64,000 nt of DNA from Rhizomys pruinosus (GCA_009823505.1 VZQC01003052.1:902398-966397); one strand, 5' to 3'; positions 35,350 through 47,811 are shown, counted from the first letter of the stretch. The notes: generated by a model from the sequence alone, not told the origin. A program made the numbers and translations.

Positions 35350-35492
35350 GGTGGTCATCATCATGAGTCTGCCTGAAGCCCACAGACGAGGAGGAAGACC
35401 CTCCATTCATCCAGGGTTGAGAGGAAGAGTGTGAATGTAAAAAAAGAGACACCTATATAATGACCAAAACAACAGAAAACTGGTAAAAGATT
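35350..35492. repeat. Direct repeat, copy 1 (matches 39,487-39,630)
   Basis: The two segments share gaagcccacagacgaggagg and are about 95% alike by eye. Confidence 0.8.
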
Positions 35493-35539
35493 GTGATGTG
35501 TCCACAAGAACATGCTTTTCATCTCTTTCTCAATATTCT

Positions 35540-35617
35540 CCATGAGGAAGTTGACTGTTTTGAGCAGAAGTTCACTGTTTCAGTCAGTTCTTTGATGCAG
35601 TCCTTTCTGTTGTTGTT

Positions 35618-35651
<34 letters not shown>

Positions 35652-35735
35652 CCAATATGCACTACACCCAACTGCTTTGGACAAATGCTCAGAGGGCCCT
35701 ACACAAGAAATACTTACAACTAGGTAATTGGCACT
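35540..35735 (-). repeat. Inverted match to 43,940-44,100, with (TTG)n
   Basis: The reverse complement of 43,940-44,100 is readable here around gggccctacacaagaaatac. A TTG run at 35,608-35,650 corresponds to the shorter CAA run at 44,021-44,032. Confidence 0.75.
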
Positions 35736-35736
35736 N

Positions 35737-35802
<66 letters not shown>

Positions 35803-35804
35803 CT
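35736..35804. repeat. Assembly gap followed by (CT)n
   Basis: The n at 35,736 sits at the start of a CT run of about 66 bp, a typical place for assembly to fail. Confidence 0.85.
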
Positions 35805-35989
35805 CCCCCCGTTTGGCATGGGGACTGTTTCAACTCCACATTCCCATGCATTCCACTACCATTTGTACGTGTGTCATATAAATTCCTTACATCTAAGCAG
35901 GACCCTTTTGAGCTCCAGTTCCGGGGGAAGCCCAACGCCCTCCTCTTCTCCACAGGCATTGCTTGATTGACTACTTGCTTGACTCTGGT

Positions 35990-36065
35990 GCCTGCCTGCC
36001 TGCCTGCCTGCCCTGCCTGCCCTGCCTGCCTGTCTTGCCTGCCTGCTTACCTAGCCTGCCTGCCT
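35990..36065. repeat. (TGCC)n microsatellite
   Basis: Imperfect TGCC/CCTG repeats. Confidence 0.9.
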
Positions 36066-36144
36066 TACACAGGTGCAAGCAATCAATACACTGTGATGAT
36101 AAAGAAGTAGAAACCGAATCCAACCTTCATTCAAGAGACAGCTG

Positions 36145-36392
36145 TATTATTATTATTATTAATTTTATTTATTTTTGTATGTGTATGAGTGTACTGTCTT
36201 CATGTAGGTTTGTGCACCCATGTTGTGCAATGATGAGGAGGTCAGAAGAGGGTGTCGGATTCCCCAAGAACTGGAGTTCTCCTGGAATTGGAGTTACAGA
36301 CGGTTCTCAGCCGCCATGTGGGTGCTGGGGATCAAACTCGGGTCCTCTGCAAGAGCAGTTGGTGTTCTTAATGCAAGGCTATCTCTCCTCCG
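36145..36392 (-). mobile_element. B2/B3-type SINE
   Basis: Reversed body with ggtcagaagagggtgtcgga and a decayed head (aaggctatctctcc). Confidence 0.85.
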
Positions 36393-38185
36393 CTTCCACC
36401 TTCTCCTCCTCCTCCAATTCCTCCTCCTCTTCTTCATCTTCCCCCTCCTCTTTGTCTTCCTCCTCCTCTTCCAACTGCTCCTCTTCTACTTCCTCCTCTT
36501 CCTCCTTCTCTTCTTCTTCTTCCTACTCCACTTCGTCTTCCTCCTCCTCCACCTCCTCTTCCTTCTCCTCTTCCTCCTCCTTCATAGATTTGTAGTTTCA
36601 TAGTTTACTTCTCATCCTCTTCATCTTCCTCCTCTTCTCCTCCACTTCCTCTTTTCCACCTAATCCTCCTCTTCTTCGTCTTCCTCCTCCTCCTCCTCTT
36701 CCACCTCCTCCTCCTCCACTTCCAACTCCTCCTCCTCCTCCACCTCCTCCTCCTTCTCCTCTCCCTCCTCGTTCATAGATTTGTAAGTTCATAGGTTCCT
36801 CCTGCTCCTCTTCATCTTCCTCCAAGCTCTCAACCACCTCCTCCTACTCTTCGTCTTCTACCTCCTCCTCCTCCTCCCCCTTCTTCTTCCTCCTCCTCCT
36901 CCCCTTCCATCTCCTCCTCCTCTTCCTCCTCCTCCTATTCCTCCTCCTCTTTGTCTTCCTCCTCCTCCTATTCCTTCTCCTCTTCCACCTCCCCCTCCTC
37001 CTCTTCCACCACCTCCTCCTCCTCCACCTCCTCCTCCTTCATATATTTTCAGGTGCATAGGATCCTCCTCCTTTTCCTGCCCCCTTCCTCTTCTTCCTCG
37101 TATTCCTCCTCCTTCTCTTTGTCTTCCTCCTCTTCCTCCTCCACCTATTCCTCCTCCACCTCCTCCACCACTACCTCCTCCTCTTTTCCTCCTCCTCTTT
37201 GTCTTCCTCCTCCTCCTCTTCGTCTACCTACTCCTCCTCCTCCACCCCCACCTTCTTCTCCTCTTTGTCCTCTTCCTCTTCCTCATCAACTTCCTCCTCC
37301 ATCTCCTCCTCCTCTTCATATTTCTCCTCCTCCTCAACCTCCTCTTCGTCGTCCTCCCCCTCCACTTCATATTCCTCCTCTTCCTCCTCCACCTCCTCTT
37401 CCTCCTCCACCTCCTTCTCCTAAATCTCCTCCTCTTCTTCCTTCTTCTCCTCATCTTCTTCTTCCTGCTCTTTGTCTTCCTTGTGCTCCTCCTCCTACAC
37501 ATCCTCTTCCTCTTCTTCCTCCTACACCTTCTCCTCTTTGTCTTCCTCCTCGTCTCATTCACCTCCGCCTGCCCCTCCCCCTCCTCGCACTCCTCCTCCT
37601 CCTACTCCTCTGCTTCCACCTCCTCCTCCTCTTCCTCCTCTTCATATTTCTCCTCCTTCTCCACCTCTTCTTCATCTTCCTCCTCCTCCTTTTCATATTA
37701 CTTCTCCTCCTCCACATCTTCTTCCTCTTCCTCCTCCACTTCTTCCTGTCCTTCCTCTTCTACTTCCACCTCCTCCATCTCCTCCTCTTCCTCCTGCTCT
37801 TTTTCCTCCTCCTCTTCCTCTTCGTCTTCCTCCTCATCCTCCACCTCCTCCTATTCTACATCCTCCTCCTCTTCATATTCCTACTCCTTCTCCTCCACCT
37901 CCTCTTCGTTTTACTCCTCCTCTTCATATTCCTCCTCCTATTCCACCACCACTTCCTCCTTCACCTCCTCCTGTAACTCCTCCTCTTCTTCCTCCTCTTC
38001 CTCCTCCTCCTCCTTTACTTCTTGCTCCTCCTCCTCTTTCTCCTCCTCCTCTTCCTCTACTTCCTCCTCTTCTTGCTCATTCTCCTTTTCGTCTTGCTCC
38101 TCCTCCCCCACCTCCTCCTCCTCTACCTCCTCCTCTTCTTCTACTTCCTTCTCTTCTTCATCTTCCTTCACCTCCTCCTCTTCGA
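36393..38185. repeat. 1.8-kb polypyrimidine (CCT/CTT)n tract
   Basis: The plus strand is almost wholly C and T, built of CCT, CTT and short variants, with rare A/G breaks. Three related spacers containing ttcatagatttgta or ttcatatattttca occur at about 36,583, 36,771 and 37,038. Long ORFs in nearly every frame (poly-Ser, poly-Leu, poly-Pro, poly-Glu) follow from the triplet bias and are not genes. Confidence 0.95.
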
Positions 38186-39485
38186 TGCAGTGGCAACCAT
38201 GGGGTAGCTGCACTTGCAGTAAGAATTGGAGGACAGGCAAAACAACAAAAAAAAAGGTGCTTTTTTGTTTTGTTTTGTTTTATTATTAGTTTACAAACAT
38301 TTCACTATTTTTTTTCACTTTTTTTTTTTTACTTATTTATTCTTTATCTTTCATGTTTGCTGATGGATCGTGTTGGCCTTTATATTTTCTATTTTTGGGG
38401 GGTGTCTTTTCGATACAGGGTCCGCCCTGTAGGCTGTAGCTCCAATTGTCCGGACTCTACTTCCTGCAGACACAGGTGGCCTTGAAACTCACAAAGATCT
38501 GCCTGCCTCTGCCTTGACCTTTATCTTTTCTAACCTAACTTCTTTATCTCGAGTTTTATTTCAATAATATATAAGATATTAATTAAAGAGAATTCGCATC
38601 TTTTTTTCTAATCTCTCATCTCCTCTCAGCCTTTTATTATCTTTGCCCTACTATCATTTTGTCTTAGCCATCTCCCTTTATTATAGTATCTTATCTTTTA
38701 TCTTACCAAGTCATCTTTCTTTATCTGTTTATGATTTCATTCTCATCTCTTTTTCTTTTCAGTTTTTTTGATATATTGTTTCATCTCACCTTTTATCCTA
38801 TTTTCATTTTCCTTAGTATTTTCTATGTATTTTTATTATATTTTTTTTCTTTTATGTCCTCTTGATGGTGTTTGTTTGTTTTTGCTTGCTTGCTTTTGTT
38901 TTTGGTTGTTTTTTTTATTTTTTTATTTTTTTTTTTTTTTATTTTTGTAACATTTTTATATTTACTACAAGCCTCTACATCTCCTCCACTCCAATTCATA
39001 AAATCTTTAGAAGCCAGACAGTGCACACCTTAATACAAGCACTTGGATATCTGTGAGTCTGAGGCCGGAGCCCTGGAACAATACAGCAAATTTCAAAGTC
39101 AGCGCAGAAGCAAAGCATCATGGCGAGGACTAGTCTTCAAAAAGAAAAAAAGAGGAAAGGAATTCATGAACCAAACAGTATTCCAAATATTTAAGGAAAG
39201 CTTCATAAGCGTTTTTTCCCAGCCAAAAACCAAAGAACATAGCTTCTGGCATTATTTTTTTTTTTTTGGTGGTAATATACCGTTTATTTTTTTTTTATTT
39301 GTATTTTTGATTTATTTTTAACAAAATCCTGAGACCGTTTTCCCGCTCATTCCACCACCCCGTCAGAGCTCGTGCATTTCTGCCAAACCATGCTTACCAT
39401 ACTCTCTAGTCTTTCTCAATATATTGTCGCAGGGCGAGTGACCTGGTTTTGAGCAGGAATTCACGTTTTCAGTCAGTTTCTTTGA
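38186..39485 (-). repeat. Inverted repeat, left arm
   Basis: This is the reverse complement of about 44,050-45,335. Matching strings include ttttggttttt/aaaaaccaaaa stretches, the tctcctccactccaattcat region near 38,983 and the ccccgtcagagctcg region near 39,357. Arms differ by several percent and by poly-A/T length. The arm ends at the gap at 39,486. Confidence 0.85.
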
Positions 39486-39486
39486 N
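39486..39486. other. Assembly gap (single n)
   Basis: It separates the left inverted arm from a direct repeat of 35,350-35,492. Confidence 0.8.
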
Positions 39487-40120
39487 GTGGTCATCATTGT
39501 GAGTCTGCCTGAAGCCCACAGACGAGGAGGAAGACCCTCCATTCATCCGGGGTTGAGAGGAAGAGTGTGAATGTAAAGAAAAGGACACCCATATAATGAC
39601 CAAAACAACAGGAAAACTAGGAAAAGATTTGTTTGTTAGAATATTGTGTGGCTGTCCAAACAGAACAAACTAAACAGGATTGTGTTGACTTACACGACGC
39701 ACGCACGCACTCACAATGGAGGGTGCTGACCAGGAGTGTGGTTGCCCCTACCCGCCCTGGACCCCGTGGCAATGTGCTATTCAAGCAACAACAATTATTT
39801 ATTGAGTACACTGTAAAAGGGCAAGGGTGAGGGACCTCCCCCGACATCTTTGTGTGTTCCCACATCATCACAGAGAGTGATACAAATTTAAATTCAGTTT
39901 CAGCAGCAAGCACCAGACTGCAGCTTTTGTGGTGTCATCCTTGACGTCAAGATTTCTGAGTCCATGGGGCTTTGTTTGGAGATAGATGGCTCTGGCCCCT
40001 GCATGGATAGAAAGAAAAGAAAAGTAAAATCAATGAGTGTGAAAGAGAGTTGAACTAACCAGTCTGGGGTTGGTGGAGCTAGGGGGCGGGAGACAGAGAC
40101 CCAGGGTTAGGGTTAGGGTC
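39487..40120. other. Direct repeat copy 2, then anonymous sequence
   Basis: 39,487-39,630 repeats 35,350-35,492. From 39,631 to about 40,100 I see no gene or known repeat. Two to three TTAGGG-like hexamers lie at 40,103-40,121. Confidence 0.55.
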
Positions 40121-40189
40121 TAGGTAGGTTTTTTTTAGGGGGAAGGAATTAGGGTTAAGGAGGGGGAGATGGCAGAGAGAGAGAGAAGG

Positions 40190-40191
40190 GG

Positions 40192-40245
<54 letters not shown>

Positions 40246-40263
40246 AGATGAAAAAAAAAAAAA
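40190..40263. repeat. Poly-A tract
   Basis: A run of about 50 A followed, after gagagatg, by a further A run. Confidence 0.95.
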
Positions 40264-40559
40264 ATACCAAACCTTGGATTAAAAGTCGAAAGATGTCCCT
40301 CTTTCTGATCTCTTCGGTTGTGTGGGAGATAGAAGAAGGGCTCCGATTTAAAGAATGATTGGTTGGACTAGTGGGGGACTAGGCATTCGGATACCCTGGG
40401 AACTAAATGAAGAAGCAAAGAGGGTCTTGAAGTATTAATCAATCATCAATCAATCTTTATTATCATTCATCATCAAAAACAACATCCAAGGAGTGTAATA
40501 ACAATCAGTAATATGGAAGGCTAACTAAATAAACAGGTCTATTACATTGAATTTAGACC

Positions 40560-40804
40560 TGTTTTTATTTGCTTCTGTTTTATGTCTGTGAATGAATAAA
40601 AGCCAAAGATAGGGTTAAGATACTGCGATTACCTGGCATCCGTACCAGCGGGGTGTTGGTTTGTCACACACCTTCACTCACAAGGTTAGCATTTGGGAAG
40701 GGCAGAGGCAGGCGGATCTTTGTGAGTTCCAAAGCCAGCCTGATCCTACGGAGTGTGTTCCAGGACAGCCGGGGATCCAGAGAGACCCTGTCTCAAAATA
40801 GCCC

Positions 40805-40835
<31 letters not shown>

Positions 40836-41250
40836 TAAGATTACCTGGTGTGTCTCTGTGGGCAAGGGGCAGATAATCACAGGGAGTCTGAGTCTCAGAG
40901 AGAGAAAGAGATGACGACAAAGGATATGAGAGAAGAGAGAGAGAGAATACCAATTGAATAAATGTAAAATTGGATGAGTTGGGCCAGAAAACAATAAACA
41001 ATAACAAAATAATAAACATAAAAAGAAGTAAAATACTAAATTTCAGATGATTAAAGGGGAAAGTGATATTAAAGAGATAAGAGTGATACACAAGACTGAT
41101 ATAAAAGTAAACATGAAAAAAAGATAGGATAGATAAAAGCCCTAAAGAAGCGAAATAATAGTAAAACATAGAGACAAAAAGATAAAAAACACAGATCTGT
41201 GAGAGATTTCCAATAAATTAATAAGAGAAAAAGTACAATAATTAGAAAGA
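40560..41250. repeat. Purine-rich repeat family, copy C, with inserted B1
   Basis: 40,560-40,650 (tatgtctgtgaatgaataaa) and 40,836-41,250 (cagggagtctgagtctcaga) match 45,605-46,000 in outline. A forward B1 at 40,660-40,802 with a poly-A tail to 40,833 interrupts it. Confidence 0.65.
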
Positions 41251-41261
41251 TAACAGCACGC

Positions 41262-41409
41262 CTTTAATCCCTATCAGTTGGGAGGCAGAGGTTAGCGAGG
41301 ATCTCTGTGAGTTTCAGGGCCAGCCCCTGGTCTACGAGCAAGTTCCAGGACAGCCAGAGTTCCGGGGAGACCCTGCCTTCAAAAAAGACAAAAGGAAACA
41401 AAACAAAAA

Positions 41410-41470
<61 letters not shown>
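41262..41470 (+). mobile_element. B1 SINE with about 60-bp poly-A tail
   Basis: A B1 body from cacgcctttaatccc to accctgccttc, then A-rich sequence and a long homopolymer at 41,411-41,469. Confidence 0.85.
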
Positions 41471-41472
<2 letters not shown>

Positions 41473-41689
41473 AAAAAAAGAATGGAGGTTGGTAAAAATT
41501 AATAGAAAGTGAGCAAAATGAGGAATAGCTATATATAACCATGGAAATTCATGAGAATTAATCAATACTAAGTATCTAAGATTAAAAAACACGAGATTAA
41601 GGATGGAAGAGAATGGCTGGCTTCAGTGGTTAAAAGAACGCTGAACTGCTCTTGCAGGTGAGTTCCTGGCCAGCTGGGGCTAAAAATAC

Positions 41690-41721
41690 AAAAAAAAAAA
41701 ATTCTTAAAAACAAAAAACAA

Positions 41722-41768
<47 letters not shown>
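41690..41768. repeat. Poly-A tract
   Basis: A runs broken by ttctt and caac, directly before the L1 fragment. A short B1 scrap (gagttcctggccagctgggg) precedes it at 41,660. Confidence 0.9.
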
Positions 41769-41769
<1 letters not shown>

Positions 41770-43945
41770 ATCATCAAACACATAACGGAATCAAAGACAA
41801 AAACCACACATCATCTCAATTTGATGCTGAAAAAAGCCTTTGACAAAACTCCAGCTCCCTTTCTTGCTTAAAGTCCTAGAAGGATGGATTGGAGGGATCA
41901 TTCTCCAATGTAATAAAAGCCTATACAGGAAACCCACAGCCAATATCATCCTAAATGGGGAAAATGACGGAAACATTTCCCTTAAAGGGTAGGGAACTCG
42001 GCAAGGCTGCCCCCTCATCAATCCACTCTCGTTCAATATTAGTGCTTTGATAACACTTGCCTAAGAGCCAATAAGCAGAAAAGGAAATTAAAGGTAGTAC
42101 TAATTGGAAAAAGAGGAAGTCAAAACTATCCCTATTTGCTGATATGATTGTTACTTACAGAGATGGCAAAAAAACTCCACCAGAAACTCCTAGAAACGAT
42201 TACCAGCTTCAGCCAAAGTGGCAGATACAAAATAACCTTAGAAAATTCTCAATGGCCTTTCTTTACGACAAAAACAAGCAACTGGAGAAAGAATTCCAAG
42301 AGACCTTCCCCATTCATCAATAGCCTCAAAAACAATAAAGGATACCTAGGAACAAACCTAACCAAAGACACAAAGACCTCTACAAACAAAAATTTTAAAA
42401 CCCTTTAAAGAAAGAAATTGAAGACGGAGACCTCCAGAAGATGGAAAAAACCTCCCATGCTCAATGGGATGGGAAAATTAACATTGTAAAAATGTCCTTT
42501 ACCAAACTCTCTGTATAGAATTTAATGCAATCACAATCAAAATCCCCAAGGAGGTTTCTTCACAGGTGCTGGAAAAAAGTTTTAAATTCTTTGGAGAAAC
42601 CAAAAGACCCGAATAGGCAAACAACTCTGAGTGAAAAGAGCTACACAGAGGGATCTCTAGGAGCCAGTTTTAAACTATATACAGGCTCTAGTCATAAAAA
42701 ACAGCCTGGTTACTGGCACAAAAACAGACCTGTTGACCAATGGAACCAAACCGAAGATCCAATCTGAGCACATTTACAATTTTGAGCCATCTCCTATTTG
42801 ACAGGGGGCCAAGAAACCATTCAATGGGAGAAAAAGGACAGCATCTTCAGCAAGTGGTGTTGGCAAAACATGGATCACCACTTTGTAGAAGAATGAAATT
42901 TAAACGCCTACCACTCGCCCTGTACAAAGAAAGTCAACTCCAGATGGATTAAAGACTCAACGTGAAACACCAAACTACTGAAGGTGCGATACGACGAAAA
43001 AGTTGGCAGCAGACTACAAGACATAGGCGTAGGAAAAAGACTCCTTAAACTCAGACAGCAGCTGCCACAAGAATTTAAGGTCGACAATGACAAATGGGAC
43101 CTCATCAAACTCAAAGCTTCTGTACATCAAAGACAAACAATACAGGAAGTGAAGAGAAATCCACAGAGTGGGATGGAAACCTTCACTGCAGAAACTATTG
43201 ACAAAGCCATGATTTCTCCAGAATATATAAACTACAGAAAAAAGAAACAAAAGAAAGAAAAGAAAACAAACGACCCGTCTCAATAGATGGAGCAAAGAAA
43301 GCTGAACAAGAGACTTTCACAAGCGAGGAATTAGAGATGCTGTGAAACACTAAGAAACACTAAGCTTAACATCACTGACAATTAAGTAAATCAAATAAAA
43401 AAAACCCACTTTAAGATATCATCTTACTCCAGTAGGACGGCTAGGATCAAGAAAACAAATGATACCAAGATTGCTCGGAGAGGTTTGGGAAAGGGGAAAC
43501 ACTCATCCACTGCCTGGATGGGGAATGTAAAACTCGTACAGCCACTTATGGAAAGCGTGTGGAGAAACCTTGGAAGACTTGGAACATGAACTTGCCCCCG
43601 ACCTAGCCATCCACTTCCTGGGCATGTACCTCAAGGGTGGGACAAGACTTAACGCCACACAGAGATACATGCAGCCGCCACTGTTTATTTTCACTCTCTT
43701 CACAATAGCAAAGAGCTGGAACCAACCTTAAATGCCCCTCAACTACGAATGGATAGAGAAAATGTGGTAATCTACACCAATGGAGTTCTATGCAGCAGAA
43801 AGAAACGAATACATCACGAGCTTTGCAGGAAAATGGACTGGAGCTAGAGGACATCATGCTTGAGTGAAGTAAACACAGTACGCAAGAAAAAAAAACGACG
43901 AATGGTATCCCTCATACTGTGGATGCTAGATGCTCAATTTACCCA
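41769..43945 (+). mobile_element. LINE-1, 3' part of ORF2, degenerate
   Basis: From the reverse transcriptase (DAEKAFDKT near 41,822) through the thumb region to the ORF2 C-terminus (43,430-43,900), the sequence follows L1 ORF2 over about 2.2 kb in the plus direction. Frames are broken many times; the longest open pieces are 42,148-42,408, 42,525-42,767 and 42,984-43,286. The 5' part of ORF2, ORF1 and the 5' UTR are missing. It is a dead 5'-truncated copy lying between the two inverted arms. Confidence 0.9.
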
Positions 43946-44602
43946 GTTGTAAGTATTTCTTGTGTAGGGCCCCTGACTTCTGTACAAAGCAGTTGGACAT
44001 AATGATTTTGGTTAAACCAACAACAACAACAGAAAATCTGCTGCATCAAAGAAACTGACTGAAACAGTGAATTCCTGCTCAAAAACAGTCAACGTCCCCA
44101 TCGAAAATATTGAGAAAGACTAAAGATGGAAGCATGTTTGGCAGAATGCCGAGCTCTGACGGGGTGGGGGAATAGCGGGAACAGGGTCTAGATTTGTTAA
44201 AAATAAATAAATAAATACAATAAAAAAAATAAAGGTATATACCACCAAAAAAAAAAAAAAATAATGCCAGACTAATGTTTATCTTTTGGTTTTTGGCTAG
44301 GGAAAAAACCATGAAGCTCTTCCTTAAATATTTGGAATACTGTTTGTTACATGAATTTCCTTTCCTTTTTTTTTCTTTTTGAAGACAGTCTCCTATTGTT
44401 GCTCTGGCTGACTTGAAATTTGCTGTATTGTTCAGGCTGGCCTCAGACTCACAGATATCCAAGTGCTTGTATTAAGGTGTGCACTGTCTGGCTTCTAAAG
44501 ATTTTATGAATTGGAGTGGAGGAGATGTAGAGGCTTGTAGTAAATATAAAAATTACAAAAATAAAAAAATAAAAAATAAAAAAATAAAAAAACAACCAAA
44601 AA

Positions 44603-44653
<51 letters not shown>

Positions 44654-45335
44654 AAAGAAAAACAAGATATAATAGAAAAATACCATAAGAAAATACTAAG
44701 GAAAAATGAAAATAGGATAAAAGTGAGATGAAACAATATATCATTAAAAAACTGAAAGAAAAAAGAGATGAGAATGAAATCATAAACAGATAAGAAAAAT
44801 GCATGGGCTAAGATAAAAGATAAGATACTATAATAAAGGGAGATGGCTAAGACAAAAATGATAAGAGGGCAAAAGATAAAAGGCTGACAGGAGATGAGAG
44901 ATTAGAAAAAAAGATGGGAATTCATCTTTAATTAATATCTTTATCACTTATTGATAATAAAACTCGAGATAAGAAGTTAGATTAGAAAAGATAAAGGCAA
45001 GGCAGAGGCAGGCAGATCTTTGTGAGTTCAAGCCAGCCTTGGTCATGCAGAGTGAGTTTCAGGACAATTGGAGCTACAGGGTCTACAGGGCGACCCTGTA
45101 TCGAAAAGACACCCCCCCCAAAAATAGAAAATATAAAGGCCAACACGACCATCAGCAAACATGAAAGATAAAAGAATAATAAAATAAGTAAAAAAAAAAG
45201 TTGAAAATATGGAAATTGTAAACAATAATAAACAACCAAACAAAACAAAAAAGCACCGTTGTTTTGCCTGTCCCCAATTCTTACTGCAAGTGCACTACCC
45301 CATGCGTTGCCACTGCATGTGCCATCCTTCAAAGA
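43946..45335 (+). repeat. Inverted repeat, right arm
   Basis: 43,940-44,100 matches 35,540-35,735 inverted, and 44,050-45,335 matches 38,186-39,485 inverted. It contains a degenerate B1-like piece at 44,385-44,480, a poly-A of about 45 at 44,606-44,650 and a B1 3' part at 45,000-45,110. Confidence 0.85.
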
Positions 45336-45720
45336 CAATGAAACACATCTTTTCGACTTTCCAATATGGACTGAAGACTCATGTCTCTCCAGGAACCCTC
45401 CAAACCTTCAGTGCCAGATGGGGACTGCTGAGACGTCCAGTACAAGAAGATCAAGACAAGACACAGTGCTTACCAGATGTCATTTCGTGACCACCGGAAG
45501 AGCAGACCCCACCCAGTGTGGAGCACAAGGGCAGAACCGAAGATGCTTGTTTGGGCTTGTCAAGGAAGAGCCTTCAAACAATTCCTTAAGGAATAAATAA
45601 ATACAGGACATCTTTCAGCCTTCCGGTTTAGGTCTGTGAATGGAATAAATACCAAAGTTAGCTTAAGATTACTGTTACTACGGGGAGGGGGCAAAAATCA
45701 TGGGGAGTCTCAGTCTGAGG

Positions 45721-45785
<65 letters not shown>

Positions 45786-46560
45786 GGAATGAAAAAAAGA
45801 AATTACCAAAACTTTGGACTAAAGGAAAGAAAGTTGTCCATCCTCTGATTCAAGTGTCTGGCTGTTGATTGGGGGGCTAGGCATGCCAGTCCTCTGTCAA
45901 AAAAGAAAATAAAAGTGTCAACCAAGGTGTTTGCTACTTCAAAATACAAATAAATAAATGAATGAATAAATAAATAAATAACCTAAACATAAAAAGAAAG
46001 ATGAGAAAAGGGAAAGGGGGTAGTAAAAGATGAGATAATATAAGTAAAAATGAAAATAAGGTAAGAGGCGGATCTCTGTGAGTTCAAGGCCAGCCTAATC
46101 TACAGAGTGAGTTCCAGGCAGGCCAGTCTGGACTAACTATATAGGGAGACCCTGTCTCAAAAAGATTAAAAAATATATATATAAGTATATAATACTCAGC
46201 ACGAAGATTAATCAATACTAAGGATAAGATAAAAACTCCAGATAAAAAGGAAAAGAGAGATAAGATAAAGGAAAACGAGACCTGAAGATAAGAGATAAGA
46301 AAGAAAAAAACATAAGATAAAAACTAAAAGGCTGAAGGGAGGTGAGAGCTTAGAAACCATTAAAGAAAAGAGAGATGGGAAAAGAGGGAGGTAAATAAGG
46401 CTCATCAGCAAAGATAAAATGATAATAGGTAAAGTAAAAAAATTCTGATAAACAATAACAAAATAGTAAGATGTGTGTAAAAAGATATTAAAAATATTTT
46501 AAAAAGTAAAGGTTACAAACAAGTAACAAATTTAAGGCCAAGTTTAGAATCAAGTATCAA
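45250..46560 (+). repeat. Purine-rich repeat family, copy A
   Basis: 45,250-45,680 is matched inverted at 31,840-32,270. 45,675-46,560 is matched directly at 30,526-31,630. A GA run spans 45,721-45,780 and a B1 lies at 46,070-46,165. A 113-codon ORF (45,259-45,600) is open but its homologue changes frame. Confidence 0.7.
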
Positions 46561-47330
46561 AAAGACAAAAAAAAAGTACCAGAGATAAGATGAAGGAATT
46601 AATAATAGGCAAAGATAAAAGATAAACTAAACAGAAAAAAAAAACAAAAAAGGAAGAATAAAAGGGAACACGAGACCCATAAACCAGTATAAAAAAGAAA
46701 AAAGGAAGAAAAAAAGAAAAAGAAAAAAGAAAAAAAAGAAGCAAGAAAAGATAAATTAATAGGATGAAATGAAAAATAAGTCAAATAAGATGAGAGAAAA
46801 ATAATGAGAATGAAATGAGATTAAAGGAAATTGGATAGATAAAAGATAATATACAAAAGTAATTTTTATGAAATTTTTAAATTAAATTTATAATGAGATG
46901 AGATAAATAAAATAAAATAGAATAAGATAAGATAAAAATAAAACTAAATAAACAAAAATAAGAAAAAACAAAATAAAAAATAAGATAAGATAAAAATAAA
47001 AATAAATAATAAATAATAAATAAAATAAAATAAAGAAAAAACAGGGAAAAAAAGAACGAGAAAATAAAAAAAACAGTAAAGGTAAAATAAAATAGAATAA
47101 AATAGAATAAAATGAAAAATAAGAGAAAATAAAGTCAAAAAGGGAAAAAAGAAAGAGAAAAAACAAAACAATAAAGATAAAATAGAATAAGATAAAAAAT
47201 AAAAAATAAGAGAAAATAAAGTAAAAAATAAGATTAAGATAAATAAAAAAATAAGATCAGATAAAATAAAATAATAAATAAATAAATAAAATAAATAAAG
47301 TAGGATTTAGGCACTATTCAAGCTGTGGCA
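46200..47330. repeat. A-rich low-complexity DNA with GATAAA/AAATA motifs
   Basis: The plus strand is mostly A with G and T, built of degenerate gataaaa and aaataaaata words. It ends in a cleaner AAAT run near 47,270-47,300. There are almost no C residues over 1 kb. Confidence 0.9.
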
Positions 47331-47811
47331 TTGGAATGTGACCTTTGGTTAGTTTTATCCTTCGTCTGAGAAATTGGGGAACAGATAATTACACTGCATT
47401 CAGAAACTCAATCAAGATGAGTAACAAGAAGTTATAAGACCGGTTTTACGGAAGTTTTTATGATACATTACTTCATCTTCAATTGGTTACACAGCTCCTG
47501 TCATACAAACACCCACTTAATCACAATTTCAAGGGAAGTTTTCCACACACGAATCTTCACTGCTTCGTACTGCTTGCCTGCTTAAGTTCCCTGTACCTTT
47601 TTCCTAACACTCAGGAGTTTCTGAGCCTGTGTCTTCTGAACTGTAATTCCTAAAACCCCAAATATGGTTGTGGTCATTTTGCTTTCACATTGGAGTATGC
47701 ATTGGCCGATGAAGGTGTAAAGGCAGATGTCCGTCCTTCACGAGAGGCTGACCTTGGTGAAAAGGTTATATATTTTTACACCTATTTTCTACTAGAGACA
47801 GAACCTTCTTT
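47331..47811. other. Single-copy-looking sequence upstream of Emc7
   Basis: No SINE and no gene recognised. Base composition returns to ordinary here. Confidence 0.5.

Noticed and set aside
36951..38485. Long poly-Ser/Leu/Pro/Glu ORFs of up to 341 codons
   Set aside because: They are products of the CCT/CTT triplet tract, open in many frames at once, with no start context or splice signals.
40103..40121. Interstitial telomere sequence
   Set aside because: Only two to three TTAGGG-like hexamers in a G-rich context; too short to mean a telomeric fusion.
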